From the NCBI GenBank assembly GCA_020073205.1, contig JAIQFR010000030.1, forward strand, positions 1-40,355: a stretch of 40,355 bases of DNA. The letters are read 5' to 3'. The position numbers were made by a program, and so were the translations under genes. The notes under the pieces are model-generated. The model saw only the letters and a list, made by a program, of their open reading frames with translations. It was not told the DNA's origin and ran no database searches. The stretch is from Terriglobia bacterium (GTDB lineage Bacteria > Acidobacteriota > Polarisedimenticolia > Polarisedimenticolales > JAIQFR01). This document shows, piece by piece, positions 8,416 to 17,778 of the stretch. Within the stretch, counting starts at the first letter, position 1, and every line of letters starts with the position of its first letter.

Positions 8416-10497
8416 ATGTGCAAAATTTGCTCTGACGGGCCTGCCTTGGGCGCCGCGGCGCCGGAACGAAAGGGACCCATCGTGCCACAGCCGTTACACC
8501 AGCGGAGTGCCGCGATCGGGGTCGTCCCGAAGGACGCGCCACCGCCTCGAGGCGTGCGCACCCTGAAGGTGCTCCTCGTCAAACCCAGCAAGTACGACGA
8601 GGAGGGGTACGTGATCCGCTACGTGCGGGGCGTGCTCCCGAGCAACACCCTCGCCGCGCTGGCGTCGCTCACCGAGGAGGCATCGCTTCGAGGAGACCTC
8701 GGATCGGTCGCGGTCGAGACGCTCCTGCTCGACGACGGCGTGCAGCGGGTCGACGTGGACGCTCTCGCCAGAAGGTACCTCCGTCCGCACGTGCGGCCCG
8801 TGGTGGCGTTGTGCGGCGTGCAGACGAACCAGTTCCCCCGTGCGGCGGACCTCGCCCGGCGCTTCCGCGCCGCGGGGCTGCCGGTGATGATCGGAGGGTT
8901 CCACGTCTCCGGCGCGATCGCGATGGGCGACGGCGTCATGCCGGACGAGTGCCGGTCGCTCATGGAGGCCGGGATCACGCTGGTCAAGGGGGAGGTCGAG
9001 GGGTGCTGGGGGGACCTCCTGCGCGACGCGCTCCACGGCGCGCTCAGGAGCTTCTACGACATCGCGACGAAGCCGGATCTCTCGCGGGCGAGCGTGCCGT
9101 TCGTCGACCCGAAGCTCCTGAAGCGCTACGCGTACCCGTTCATGGGCACGATCGACGCCGGGCGAGGGTGCCCCTACCGCTGCACGTTCTGTACGATCAT
9201 CAACGTTCAGGGGCACGAGATGCGGCACCGCGACCCCGAGGTGATTCTCGATAGGGTCCGCAGGAACGTCGCCTTCGGCATCGACTACTATTTCTTCACC
9301 GACGACAACTTCGCGCGCAACCCGGCGTGGGAGGCGATCTTCGACGGCCTGATCGGCCTCCGCCGCGAGGCCGGGATCGACTTCCAGTTCATGATGCAGG
9401 TCGACGTGCTCGCCTATCGGATCCCGGGGTTCGTCGCCAAGGCGGCGAAGGCGGGATGCACGCAAGTGTTCATCGGCATGGAGACGCTGAACGCCGACAA
9501 CCTGGCCGCGGCGGGCAAGCGCCAGAACCGGGTGCAGGACTACCGGGCGATGATCGACGCATGGCACGCGAGCGGGGTCGCGTGCCACGTGGGGTACATC
9601 ATCGGATTCCCCCACGACACCCCCGATCGCGTCCGGGACGACGTGCGCCGCCTCCGCGAGGAGGTGCTCGTGGATCAGGCGTCGTTCTTCATCCTGACGC
9701 CGACTCCCGGATCCCAGGATCACCTCGATCGCGTCCGGAGCGGCGCCTGGATGGACCCGGACTACAACCGCTTCGACTCTTTCCAGCCGGTGATGGCCCA
9801 CCCGAAGATGACCCACGGCGAGTGGCTCGGCGCGTATCGAGCCGCGTGGCGCGATTTCTACTCCGTCGAGGGGATGAAGTCGATCCTCTCCCGCGCCAAC
9901 GTCCGCACGTACTGGGGGCTCTTCAAGAACTTCTGCTGGTATCGCTACGCCAACCTGGTCGAGGACACCCACCCGATGATCTGCGGCTTCTTCCGGCTCA
10001 AGAGCCGCACCGACCGCCGTCCGGGCATCGCCGTCGAGCCCCGCTGGCGCCACGCCGCGCGCCGGTGCCGGGAGACCCTCGAGTGGGCGCGCCGCACGCG
10101 GGATCTGTATTTCGAGATGCAAGAGGTCTGGCTGGCCACCCGGGGACGCGCGCGGTTCCAGGCGAGCCTCGACGGCTGGAAGAGGCGGTACGGCGACGCT
10201 CGCGACAGGCTCGGCGAATCCACGGCGCGTGCCGGGCAGGCGCTCGGGCGACGCGTGGCCACCGCCCGCTCGGGCGCGGGCGACGTCTGGCGCCGCGCTG
10301 CGGCGCGCCTCGACCCGTTCGCGATCCGGACCCCGACGCGCGCTCACCTCAACGCCTATTGGAAGGAAACCTACGAGAAGCTACGGCGTGGCCGGATCTT
10401 CCAGATCAATCCGCTGATGCTCGGGTTCAACTTCCTGCGCGACGTGAAGATCTGCACCCGGTTCAACCTGTCCATGCTCGCGGGGTACGGGAAGTAG
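8416..10497 (+). CDS. Radical SAM protein with N-terminal B12-binding-like domain
   Basis: Large radical SAM enzyme of unknown substrate. Residues about 50-220 look like a cobalamin-binding Rossmann domain (KVLLVKPSKYDEEGY, then VMIGGFHVSG), but no classical DxHxxG motif is seen, so cobalamin binding is uncertain. The [4Fe-4S] motif is C252-x3-C256-x2-C259 (GCPYRCTFC), followed by FTDDNFARN and the core motif HVGYIIGFPHDTP. The C-terminal 250 residues are Arg-rich and helical, an extension not typical of small family members. ATG 8416 has no clear ribosome site. GTG 8482 has a weak AGGGA upstream and would remove 22 residues including a CxxC. The 3' end overlaps the convergent glycosyltransferase gene by 35 bases. 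Confidence 0.85.
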   Translation: MCKICSDGPALGAAAPERKGPIVPQPLHQRSAAIGVVPKDAPPPRGVRTLKVLLVKPSKYDEEGYVIRYVRGVLPSNTLAALASLTEEASLRGDLGSVAVETLLLDDGVQRVDVDALARRYLRPHVRPVVALCGVQTNQFPRAADLARRFRAAGLPVMIGGFHVSGAIAMGDGVMPDECRSLMEAGITLVKGEVEGCWGDLLRDALHGALRSFYDIATKPDLSRASVPFVDPKLLKRYAYPFMGTIDAGRGCPYRCTFCTIINVQGHEMRHRDPEVILDRVRRNVAFGIDYYFFTDDNFARNPAWEAIFDGLIGLRREAGIDFQFMMQVDVLAYRIPGFVAKAAKAGCTQVFIGMETLNADNLAAAGKRQNRVQDYRAMIDAWHASGVACHVGYIIGFPHDTPDRVRDDVRRLREEVLVDQASFFILTPTPGSQDHLDRVRSGAWMDPDYNRFDSFQPVMAHPKMTHGEWLGAYRAAWRDFYSVEGMKSILSRANVRTYWGLFKNFCWYRYANLVEDTHPMICGFFRLKSRTDRRPGIAVEPRWRHAARRCRETLEWARRTRDLYFEMQEVWLATRGRARFQASLDGWKRRYGDARDRLGESTARAGQALGRRVATARSGAGDVWRRAAARLDPFAIRTPTRAHLNAYWKETYEKLRRGRIFQINPLMLGFNFLRDVKICTRFNLSMLAGYGK

Positions 10498-12193
10498 CGC
10501 TCCGCTTCTCCCCGCCGCCCCCCGCCCCGCCGGAAGAGACCGGCGGAGCGGCCGACCGGCCCTCTCCCGGCCCGGCACCGCGATTCGATATGAGGACGAC
10601 CGAGCGCGACGCGAGATCGGCGGAGCGAAGCACTCTGACACGGTCGAGCGCCGCGGGAGGGAGCAGGTCCAGCTGCGACCGGTCCGCGAGGGCGAAGACC
10701 TCCGTGGTTTTCATGAGGTGCGTCGCCAGCTCGGCGGGATCCGACGTTTCCCGCGTGTACAGGCCGTTGGAGTAGAACGCGATCGCCTGTGGGAGATTCC
10801 CGATCCGGTAGGCGAGAACGGGCTCTCCCGCGGCACGCGACGCGGCGGAGATGCTCTTCACCTCCGCGGCGAGCCCGCGGGCGGACCGGAACGGGTCCAG
10901 CGCGGGATAGACCGCCGACGCCGCCGCGAGGAACACGAGGGAGGCCGCCGCGACCGTGGCGAGCGTGGCGCCCCGCACCCGTCCCCGGAGCGAGGCGACC
11001 GCCATCGCGACGCCGCCCGACAGCAGCGCCGCGGCCATTACGAGCGCCGGCGCGGTTGGGAATTCGGGGAACCGGCGCACCGCCAGGGGTAGCCCGATCC
11101 CCGTCAGCGCCAGGATTCCGCCGGTCAGGGCCAGCGGGACCGTGACCCACCTGCGGTGCGGCGCACGGGTGCGCCCCGCGTCTTGCGGCCCGCTGCCCTC
11201 CGCCGCGACGATCAGCCGCGCGAAGAGCAGGGCGAAGGCGGGATAGGCCGGGAGAACGTAGAGGTCCCGCTTCTCCGTCGAGATCGAGAACAGGAGGACC
11301 ACGAAGATGCTCCAGACCAGCAGGAACCTGTCGGAGCGCTCCCGCCGGCGCCACCACGCGAGGAGGAGCGCCCCCGGGAGGAGCCCGCTCCAGGGGAGGA
11401 GCTGGACCGGTAGGACCTCGGCGTAGTACCAAGGAGGCTGCCGGTGGTGCAGGCCGTGGATCGCCCGGCTCAGCACGTGTTTTTCGAAGGCGCCCCAGAC
11501 CGAGTACTCGCCGTGGCCGCCGATCTGGGCCAAGGCGATCCACGAGCCGACGATCCCCAGGAAGAGGAGCGGGCCGGTCAACGGTGCGAAGGACCGCCAC
11601 GCCGGGAGCTTCCGGTCGAGCGCGAGGGTGACGATCGCGATCCCCAGCGGAAGGAGCAGCCCCACCGGCCCCTTCGCGATCACCGCGAGCGCCGCCGCGG
11701 TCCAGAACAGGATGCCCGCCGGCCTCCCGCGCGCGTCCCCCGCCCGGTACGCCTCGAAGGCCGAGATCGCAGCGAGCACCAGGAAGCACAGCAGCGCGTC
11801 GATCTGCGAGGAGCGCGTCTTGTCCCACGGGAGATAGGTGGTGGCGAGCACCCACCCGGCCATCGCGCCGTGCCTCGCCCCGCCCAGGCGGCGGCCGAGG
11901 CGGATCGTCAGCGCCACCGTGCCGATTCCGGCGAGAAGGGAAGGGAGCCGCGCGGTGAGCGCCGATACCGCGCCGAAGGGGAGCGAGAACGCCGCGATCA
12001 GCCAGAAGAAGAGCGGGGGCTTGTCGGTGGTCACCACACCGTTGACGTGGGGCACGGCCCACTGGCCGTCGGCGACCATCTCGCGCGCTCCCTCGCCGAA
12101 ATACGGCTCGTCGGGCGCCCAGAGATCGTAAGCCCAGAGGTTCCAGGCGCCGAGGGCCGCGGCGAGCAGGAGAACCGCGCCGGCCCGGCTCAT
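10463..12193 (-). CDS. ArnT/PMT-type integral membrane glycosyltransferase
   Basis: Polytopic membrane glycosyltransferase of the GT-C/GT39-83 type, which uses polyprenyl-phosphate sugars and transfers a residue to lipid A, glycan or protein on the outer face of the membrane. The N-terminal helix is followed by the acidic first loop DEPYFGEGAREM that carries the catalytic Asp in this fold. About eleven hydrophobic helices follow, then a soluble C-terminal domain of about 150 residues ending in Gly/Pro-rich sequence. ATG at 12193 overlaps the asparagine-synthase stop in an ATGA, showing translational coupling; the frame is open 20 codons further upstream but without support. The acceptor is unknown. 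Confidence 0.88.
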   Translation of the reverse strand: MSRAGAVLLLAAALGAWNLWAYDLWAPDEPYFGEGAREMVADGQWAVPHVNGVVTTDKPPLFFWLIAAFSLPFGAVSALTARLPSLLAGIGTVALTIRLGRRLGGARHGAMAGWVLATTYLPWDKTRSSQIDALLCFLVLAAISAFEAYRAGDARGRPAGILFWTAAALAVIAKGPVGLLLPLGIAIVTLALDRKLPAWRSFAPLTGPLLFLGIVGSWIALAQIGGHGEYSVWGAFEKHVLSRAIHGLHHRQPPWYYAEVLPVQLLPWSGLLPGALLLAWWRRRERSDRFLLVWSIFVVLLFSISTEKRDLYVLPAYPAFALLFARLIVAAEGSGPQDAGRTRAPHRRWVTVPLALTGGILALTGIGLPLAVRRFPEFPTAPALVMAAALLSGGVAMAVASLRGRVRGATLATVAAASLVFLAAASAVYPALDPFRSARGLAAEVKSISAASRAAGEPVLAYRIGNLPQAIAFYSNGLYTRETSDPAELATHLMKTTEVFALADRSQLDLLPPAALDRVRVLRSADLASRSVVLISNRGAGPGEGRSAAPPVSSGGAGGGGEKRSATSRTPRAWTG

Positions 12194-14130
12194 CGGCCAG
12201 CGTCTCCCGCAGCGAGCGGCACCGGTGCCCCGTCGCCGTAGGTCCGGTCGCACCAGAGATCGAGCGCGAGGAGGGTGAAGATCGGCTTTCGGTGATCCGC
12301 TCGGCGCGACAGGTGCTCGTCGAGGAGCGACGCGACCCCCGCGGGATCGAGGAGACCGCGCGCGCGCACCCGCTCCTCGGAAAAGCGCTCGCGCAGGCTC
12401 CCGCCGAGACCGTGGAGGAGCCAGCGGGAGAACGGAATGTTGAAGCCCCGCTTGCGCCGGCTCAGGACCTCGGCGGGGAGCCGGCTCCTGAGCGCCCGTC
12501 TCAGGACCGCCTTGGTCGTCAGCCCGCGAATCTTGAGCGACGAGGGGAGCGCGGCGACGTACTCCGCCAGCTCGTGATCGAGGAACGGCGCCCTGGACTC
12601 GAGCGACGCGAGCATCGTCGCGCGATCGACCTTGGTCAGCAGGTCGTCCTGCAGGTACATCGTGAAGTCGGTGTAGAGCAGCTCGGAGAGTCCGTCCCTG
12701 AACCGCTTCCCGCGGAGCCGCGCGCGCGCCGACTCGAACGGGTCCGCCTCACCCACCGCCGCCAGCACGCGCGGCGAGAGGACCTTTCGCTGCCGCTCGA
12801 AGGAGAGGCTCCCGAACCAGGTGTGGTGGCGCTCGATCCGGTCACGGTCCGCTCCCTCGGCGAAGCGGCCGAGAAGGTAATCGAGACCCACGTTTCCCAT
12901 CGTGACCGGCACCGCCGCCCTTGCCGCGCGGACCAGGGCGCGGCGCATCGGCCCCGGCACGCGCCTAAGAGCCTCCGCGACCCGATTGCCGAGGTACGTG
13001 GGGTACCCGGCGAACAGCTCGTCGGCTCCCTCTCCCGACAGGACCACCTTGACGCGCCGGCGCGCGAAGAGCGACAGGAGGAGCGTCGGGAGGGTCGAGG
13101 CATCGCCCAGCGGCTCGTCGAACCCTTCTCCGACGCGCCTCAAGCCCTCGGCCAGGTCGTCCTCTCCCAGGATCAGCTCGTGCAGCTCGGCGCCGAACGC
13201 CGCCGCCGTCGCGCGCGCGTACCGCGCCTCGTCGAACGCGGGATCGGCGTGCCCCAGGACGAAGGCCGGGACGCCGGGCCCGTTCTGCTCCGCGAGGTGC
13301 GACAGCACCGCAGAGGAGTCGATCCCGCCCGAGAGGAAGACGCCGACCGGAACGTCGCTGCGCTTGCGCCGCGCGACCGCCTGGGCCAGGAGCCGGTCCA
13401 CCTCCGACGCGGCGGCGGCGAGCCGCGGCGGCTTCTCGCGGGAGCCGCCGGATCGGGTCGCGAGGTCCCAGTAGCATTCGATTCGGCTCTCTCCCCGCTC
13501 GAGAACCAGCCGGTGCCCCGCCGGCAGCTTGCGCACGCGGGCCAGAGGAGTCAACGGAGCCGGGAAGTAGTCGTGGAGCAGGAAGCGAGAGAGCGCGACC
13601 GGATCCACGTCCCTCGGCACGCGCGGGTGCGCCAGGAGCGCGCGGATCTCGGACGCGAACGCCAGGCCGTCCGGCCCGCGCCAGTAGAACAGAGGCTTTT
13701 CACCGGCGCGGTCCCGCGCGAGAACGAGCCTGCCGGCGCGGTCGTCCCAGATGGCGAACGCGAACATCCCGTCGAGAAGGTCGACGCAATCCGGACCGCG
13801 CTCCTCGTAGAGATGCGGGAGGACCTCGGTGTCGACCCGCGTCCGGAAGCGGTGGCCCCTTCCTTCGAGCCCGGCGCGAAGCTCGTCGCCGTTGTAGATC
13901 TCCCCGTTGCAGATGGTCCAGATCGAGCCGTCCTCGTTCGGGAACGGCGGAGAGGTCGCCGCGAGGTCCACGATGGCCAGGCGGCGGAATCCCAGATCGC
14001 AGCCGTCGCGAGCCGCACTTCCCTCGCCATCGGGCCCGCGGTGCACGAGCGTCGCAGTCATGCGGCGGACGGTTTCGCCCCGCTCGCGGTCGATCCCCGG
14101 CCGACCGGCGATCCCCGCTATGCCGCACAC
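12190..14130 (-). CDS. asnB: Glutamine-dependent asparagine synthase-like amidotransferase (AsnB family)
   Basis: Class II glutamine amidotransferase fused to an ATP-pyrophosphatase synthetase domain, 646 residues as usual for AsnB. The initiator is GTG at 14130, placing the nucleophile Cys at position 2 after Met removal. HRGPDGEG (30-37) and CNGEIYN (74-80) are the glutaminase motifs, and SGGIDSS (267-273) is the PP-loop. It may make asparagine, but members sitting next to glycosyltransferases often amidate or modify sugars or peptides in surface-glycan clusters. Coupling by ATGA to the ArnT-type gene supports that second reading. A GAGG site lies nine bases before the start. Confidence 0.9.
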   Translation of the reverse strand: MCGIAGIAGRPGIDRERGETVRRMTATLVHRGPDGEGSAARDGCDLGFRRLAIVDLAATSPPFPNEDGSIWTICNGEIYNGDELRAGLEGRGHRFRTRVDTEVLPHLYEERGPDCVDLLDGMFAFAIWDDRAGRLVLARDRAGEKPLFYWRGPDGLAFASEIRALLAHPRVPRDVDPVALSRFLLHDYFPAPLTPLARVRKLPAGHRLVLERGESRIECYWDLATRSGGSREKPPRLAAAASEVDRLLAQAVARRKRSDVPVGVFLSGGIDSSAVLSHLAEQNGPGVPAFVLGHADPAFDEARYARATAAAFGAELHELILGEDDLAEGLRRVGEGFDEPLGDASTLPTLLLSLFARRRVKVVLSGEGADELFAGYPTYLGNRVAEALRRVPGPMRRALVRAARAAVPVTMGNVGLDYLLGRFAEGADRDRIERHHTWFGSLSFERQRKVLSPRVLAAVGEADPFESARARLRGKRFRDGLSELLYTDFTMYLQDDLLTKVDRATMLASLESRAPFLDHELAEYVAALPSSLKIRGLTTKAVLRRALRSRLPAEVLSRRKRGFNIPFSRWLLHGLGGSLRERFSEERVRARGLLDPAGVASLLDEHLSRRADHRKPIFTLLALDLWCDRTYGDGAPVPLAAGDAGR

Positions 14131-14223
14131 GCCCGCACACCTCGATGCATTCGCCCTCCTCGGCGGTGAAGGGCCGCCATCATACCGGAACCGGTGGCCG
14201 CACCGGTGCGGGCGGGTTCGTCG

Positions 14224-17200
14224 TCAGAAGTACCAGGCGAGCGAGGGTGCCAGGTCTTCCGCCCTCGCTTCCTTCGTCCGTGCCGATGCGGCCTTCCCGA
14301 GAGCACCGATCTGAGCGGCGAGACGGTGGAGCCCCACGGGCGACCACTCGGAGAGCCCGATCCCGGCAAGGTTGCCGTCGTCGAGGAGGGAAGCCGGGAG
14401 GTCCCGGCGGACCGGTCCGGCAATGGGCCAGACGGCGAGCAGCTTCCCCTTCATCGAGGGATCGCGGGCAATCGCCCGCATGCGTGCTGCGAGGAGGGCT
14501 GGCGGCTCCGCGCTCGCGAGCACCACGAGATCGGGGATCTTGCCGGGCGCGAGCGTTCGCGCGGTGCCGTCCGCACCCCATGCGGTGGTGAGCTCCTCCT
14601 CGATCGCCGCGAACGGCCCGGGAAACGCGCCGTCCGGCAGGATGAGGAGCGCACCCTTCACCGATGAGGGAGCCTTCTCCCAGCGCTCCACCGAACGCCC
14701 CCCCGCGGTGCCGAAGACCACCCGCGGCGCGCCGGACGCGTTGGGGACCTCCGAGGCCCACCAGCGGCCGATGGCGGTTCCGAGCGTCACGGGATCCTCC
14801 TCGCCGGGTACGGGGTCGGACGCCCCCGACCAGGGCGGCAGCGCATCCGCGGTCCGCATGAGCCCCATCAGCCGGTTGGCGTTTCCGAGCACCTGCTCCG
14901 GCGAGCCCAGGCCGGGAAGCGGCTTCCCCGCCGCCAGGTCCGCCTGAGGTCCCAGGACCAGGCGCTGCAGCACGGTGCGCGGAAACGCCGCCTCTGCGTC
15001 CTTCCGGCCTGCTCCACGGAGCCTGATCCGAATGAGGGGAGCATCGTCCTGGGCGCCGGGAGAACCCGGAACGACCTCGAGCGTGGCGAGCGAGGCGGGA
15101 AGGTCGGAGACCGGCTTGAAGGGAGGGCGCGGCGCAACGAGCGTCTCCGGGAGCGTCCGTTCGGCCGCCGGACGTGCTACGAGGCCCTCGCCCTCACGCT
15201 CGAGGGTGAATCTCAAGAACCTCGAGTTCTCGACGCGCTCGATCGTGCGCGCCCTACCGTCCCGATCGAGGACGAGGAGGCGGCTCCTCGCATCCGGACC
15301 GTCGCCGCCCATGATCACCTGGGACCACGGCCGCAGTTCCGAGCTCGAGGTGTAGACCGCCTTCAGGATCCGGCTCGCCCCCTTCTCCAGCGGGAACTCG
15401 CGTCTGCGTCCGGGATCCGGTCCGTGGTCGGGGAGTGCGGGTCCGGCCATGGCATCCTCCTCGCGGGACGGCGGCGGCGCCCCGGATGCCGGCGCGGTGA
15501 CCCGCTCTGCTTGGGGCGGCGATCCCGCCTCCCGCGGTGCGCCGCCCCAATCGAGGCGCGCATCACGGCGCGAGGCGCGGGAGAGCGCCTGATCCATCCC
15601 GAGGTCTACACCCCCGATCCCGACGCTGAAACCCCTCAGCCCGCCCCAAGCCTTCTTCCGCGTCTCGAGCCGATCTCGGTCGGGGGCGGCGAGGGTCCGC
15701 AGGACGAGATGGTGCATGACGAGCCGCTCCGCACGGAACGCCATGGCGTCGAGCGCTGCGTCGTCGAGGGCGGAAGGATCGACCGCATCGAACTCCTTTG
15801 CCAGCGCCGCGTGGTCCGGCACGCGGCGGTCGAGAAGCGACACCGCGCGCCTGAAGCGGCGCCTGGCCGGGAGGAGAAAACCACCGGCCGGACGGAGCCG
15901 CTCGAGCGCCTCGGCCACGGGGGCTCGGTCGATCACGTCCACGTCCCCCTGCGCCCCGGCGGGAGGGAGCATGTTGTAGGTGAGGAGCTGGGGAAACCGG
16001 CGCGGCGTCGGGAGCGGCGGGAGCACGACGTCGAGGAGCGCGTCGAGGTCCGGCACCGATCGCCCCTCGGCCGCCGCCTGCCTGAGCCAGGTGAACAGCG
16101 TGAGAAGACGAGCGACCCGATCGAGATCGCGGAGCTCGGGGAGCACGCGCGCCAGCGCGTCGTAATCGCGGTTGATCGCGTCGATGGTCTCGCGGGTCCA
16201 CGGCGCCTCGGCGGCGGCGCCGCCCGACGCGGCGGCCTCCTGCATGCGCTCGGAGGCCGCGGTCATCCTCGCGCGCCGCATGACGAGGGTGTCCCCTTCG
16301 GCGGAGAGGCTGACGTTCACGTCGTCCGGGTAGAACCAGAGGCGCGTCTGCTGGCTCATGACCCCCTGGGTACGCGGGTCGGACGCGAACCGCTCGATGT
16401 GCGTTCGGAACGAAGGAAGAGAGCGCCGCAGCGCCTCTCGGGCGTCCTTCCCCTCGGTCACGTCGATCCCGACGCTGAAAGTCTTGAACCGGATGTCGCT
16501 CTTCAGGCTCACGAGCCCCAGCGCCGTATCCACCAGGCGCCCGCCGAAGTTCACGTTGGAGACGTCGGGAGCGTCCCCTCGGTCGAGGCTCATGAAGGAC
16601 TCGGCGCGCCCTCCTTGGAACACCGCGCGGTAGGCGACCGCGAGATCCGCCGCGGATTCCGGGCGTCCGAGGAGCGTCGGTGCGGGGGTCGCCGGCGTGC
16701 CCAGCAGTCGGAGGGTGCCGTCGGGCTCCAAGAGCCCGCCCTCGAGCTCGAGACCTCGATCCAGGAACTCCTGCCATGCGGCGAGATCGAGGGGCGGCCT
16801 CCCGTTGCGGGACGCGGTGCTCCCGACGCGAACGCGGTAGGGCTCGAGCCCGAGCCGGAACGACGTTCGCTCGGGTGCGTGAACGTACGCGTGGACCTCG
16901 ACGTCGAGCGTGTGGGATTCCGGCCTGTCCCCCGCGCGAGCCGCGAGCCGTCGGCGCTCTGCCGCGAGAACGTGGCGAACCACCGGCCAGGCCGAGTCCC
17001 AGGCCTCTCTCGCGGCGGAGCCCGAGGAGACCTCGCTTTCTGCCGCAGACGGCGCGCCCCCGGCGCGGCGTGCCGGCGTCCACGGGACGCAGACGCGGAA
17101 CTTCCCCTGGCCGTCGCTTTCCACCAGGTACCGTCTCGCCCTCAGGATCTCGGCCCAGGCCGGCTGTGCCTCGCCCGGACGCCAGAGATCGCCGACCTCG

Positions 17201-17625
17201 ACCAGCGGCGGATCCGGGGCCGCCCCGAGCGTGTCGAGCACGTCGGAAAGGACGAAGGCGTGGGGCTCGAGGATCGGATCCAGCAGGCGGTGCGTCGCAG
17301 CGTCCCCCGGCCGGTCTCCAACCGTCGCCGGAAACGGCCGCCCGCCGAGCCGGTCGAGAAGGCTTCCCACGGGCTCGCTCGAGTGTGTCAACTCGCGGCG
17401 ATCGACGAGCGAACCGTATCCCACGTCCACCCAACCTGTGCTTCCGACGGCCACCCACGACGATGAAGGCTCCTCGGGCGCCAGCCGCGTGACGCCCGCG
17501 ACGAGCACCAGTGCCGCCAGGACCGCGAAGTGGACACAGCGCAGCGCGAGCGACCCGGTCCGGCTCAACCCCGGCGGGGCCGAGCGCGTCCCAATGTTCT
17601 CGTGCGTCAACGGCATCGATCGCAT
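14224..17625 (-). CDS. Large membrane-anchored protein of unknown function
   Basis: An 1133-residue protein I do not recognise. One hydrophobic segment at about residues 28-46 should anchor it or act as an uncleaved signal, leaving a long extracytoplasmic part. Positions about 170-560 mix alpha and beta sequence; about 700-730 is a low-complexity Pro/Ala/Ser linker. The last 150 residues contain GALLILPDGAFPGPF and later PDLVVLASAEPP, a spacing that faintly recalls CHAT/caspase-like domains, but the catalytic Cys and His are not evident. ATG at 17625 has GGGAGGA at good spacing; a second in-frame ATG lies three codons on. It is divergent from the SUF operon and transcribed toward asnB, with 93 bases between. 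Confidence 0.75.
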   Translation of the reverse strand: MRSMPLTHENIGTRSAPPGLSRTGSLALRCVHFAVLAALVLVAGVTRLAPEEPSSSWVAVGSTGWVDVGYGSLVDRRELTHSSEPVGSLLDRLGGRPFPATVGDRPGDAATHRLLDPILEPHAFVLSDVLDTLGAAPDPPLVEVGDLWRPGEAQPAWAEILRARRYLVESDGQGKFRVCVPWTPARRAGGAPSAAESEVSSGSAAREAWDSAWPVVRHVLAAERRRLAARAGDRPESHTLDVEVHAYVHAPERTSFRLGLEPYRVRVGSTASRNGRPPLDLAAWQEFLDRGLELEGGLLEPDGTLRLLGTPATPAPTLLGRPESAADLAVAYRAVFQGGRAESFMSLDRGDAPDVSNVNFGGRLVDTALGLVSLKSDIRFKTFSVGIDVTEGKDAREALRRSLPSFRTHIERFASDPRTQGVMSQQTRLWFYPDDVNVSLSAEGDTLVMRRARMTAASERMQEAAASGGAAAEAPWTRETIDAINRDYDALARVLPELRDLDRVARLLTLFTWLRQAAAEGRSVPDLDALLDVVLPPLPTPRRFPQLLTYNMLPPAGAQGDVDVIDRAPVAEALERLRPAGGFLLPARRRFRRAVSLLDRRVPDHAALAKEFDAVDPSALDDAALDAMAFRAERLVMHHLVLRTLAAPDRDRLETRKKAWGGLRGFSVGIGGVDLGMDQALSRASRRDARLDWGGAPREAGSPPQAERVTAPASGAPPPSREEDAMAGPALPDHGPDPGRRREFPLEKGASRILKAVYTSSSELRPWSQVIMGGDGPDARSRLLVLDRDGRARTIERVENSRFLRFTLEREGEGLVARPAAERTLPETLVAPRPPFKPVSDLPASLATLEVVPGSPGAQDDAPLIRIRLRGAGRKDAEAAFPRTVLQRLVLGPQADLAAGKPLPGLGSPEQVLGNANRLMGLMRTADALPPWSGASDPVPGEEDPVTLGTAIGRWWASEVPNASGAPRVVFGTAGGRSVERWEKAPSSVKGALLILPDGAFPGPFAAIEEELTTAWGADGTARTLAPGKIPDLVVLASAEPPALLAARMRAIARDPSMKGKLLAVWPIAGPVRRDLPASLLDDGNLAGIGLSEWSPVGLHRLAAQIGALGKAASARTKEARAEDLAPSLAWYF

Positions 17626-17730
17626 CGCGTTCCTCCCGCTCCTCCGGACCGGCGAAGACCATCCTGGAGCGGGACCAGTTTAGACCGCCCTGGTCGCGAC
17701 GGCCGGACAGCCAATGGCCGCTTCTTCGGT

Positions 17731-17759
17731 TTGCAGAAAGTGGACCGAGCTGGTACTAT
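17731..17759 (+). promoter_or_regulatory. Sigma-70-type promoter of the SUF operon
   Basis: TTGCAG at 17731-17736 and TACTAT at 17754-17759 are separated by exactly 17 bases and lie 20 bases before the first operon gene, giving a near-consensus promoter in an otherwise GC-rich stretch. ACC-GAGCT-GGT at 17743-17753 in the spacer is a short inverted repeat. That would be a reasonable place for autoregulation by the Rrf2 protein encoded first, but I cannot match it to a known Rrf2 operator. Confidence 0.65.
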
Positions 17760-17778
17760 TTAGCGGGAGGTAAAGAGA

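Noticed and set aside
14184-14205. Two ACCGGT copies in the gap upstream of asnB as an operator
   Set aside because: ACCGGT is a 6-base palindrome expected often at this GC content, and no further symmetry or regulator supports it.
15424-17466. 680-codon plus-strand open frame opposite the 1133-residue protein
   Set aside because: Its composition (Arg, Glu, His, Pro rich, no domains) is typical of an antisense shadow. The minus-strand gene has an anchor helix, ribosome site and normal residue usage.
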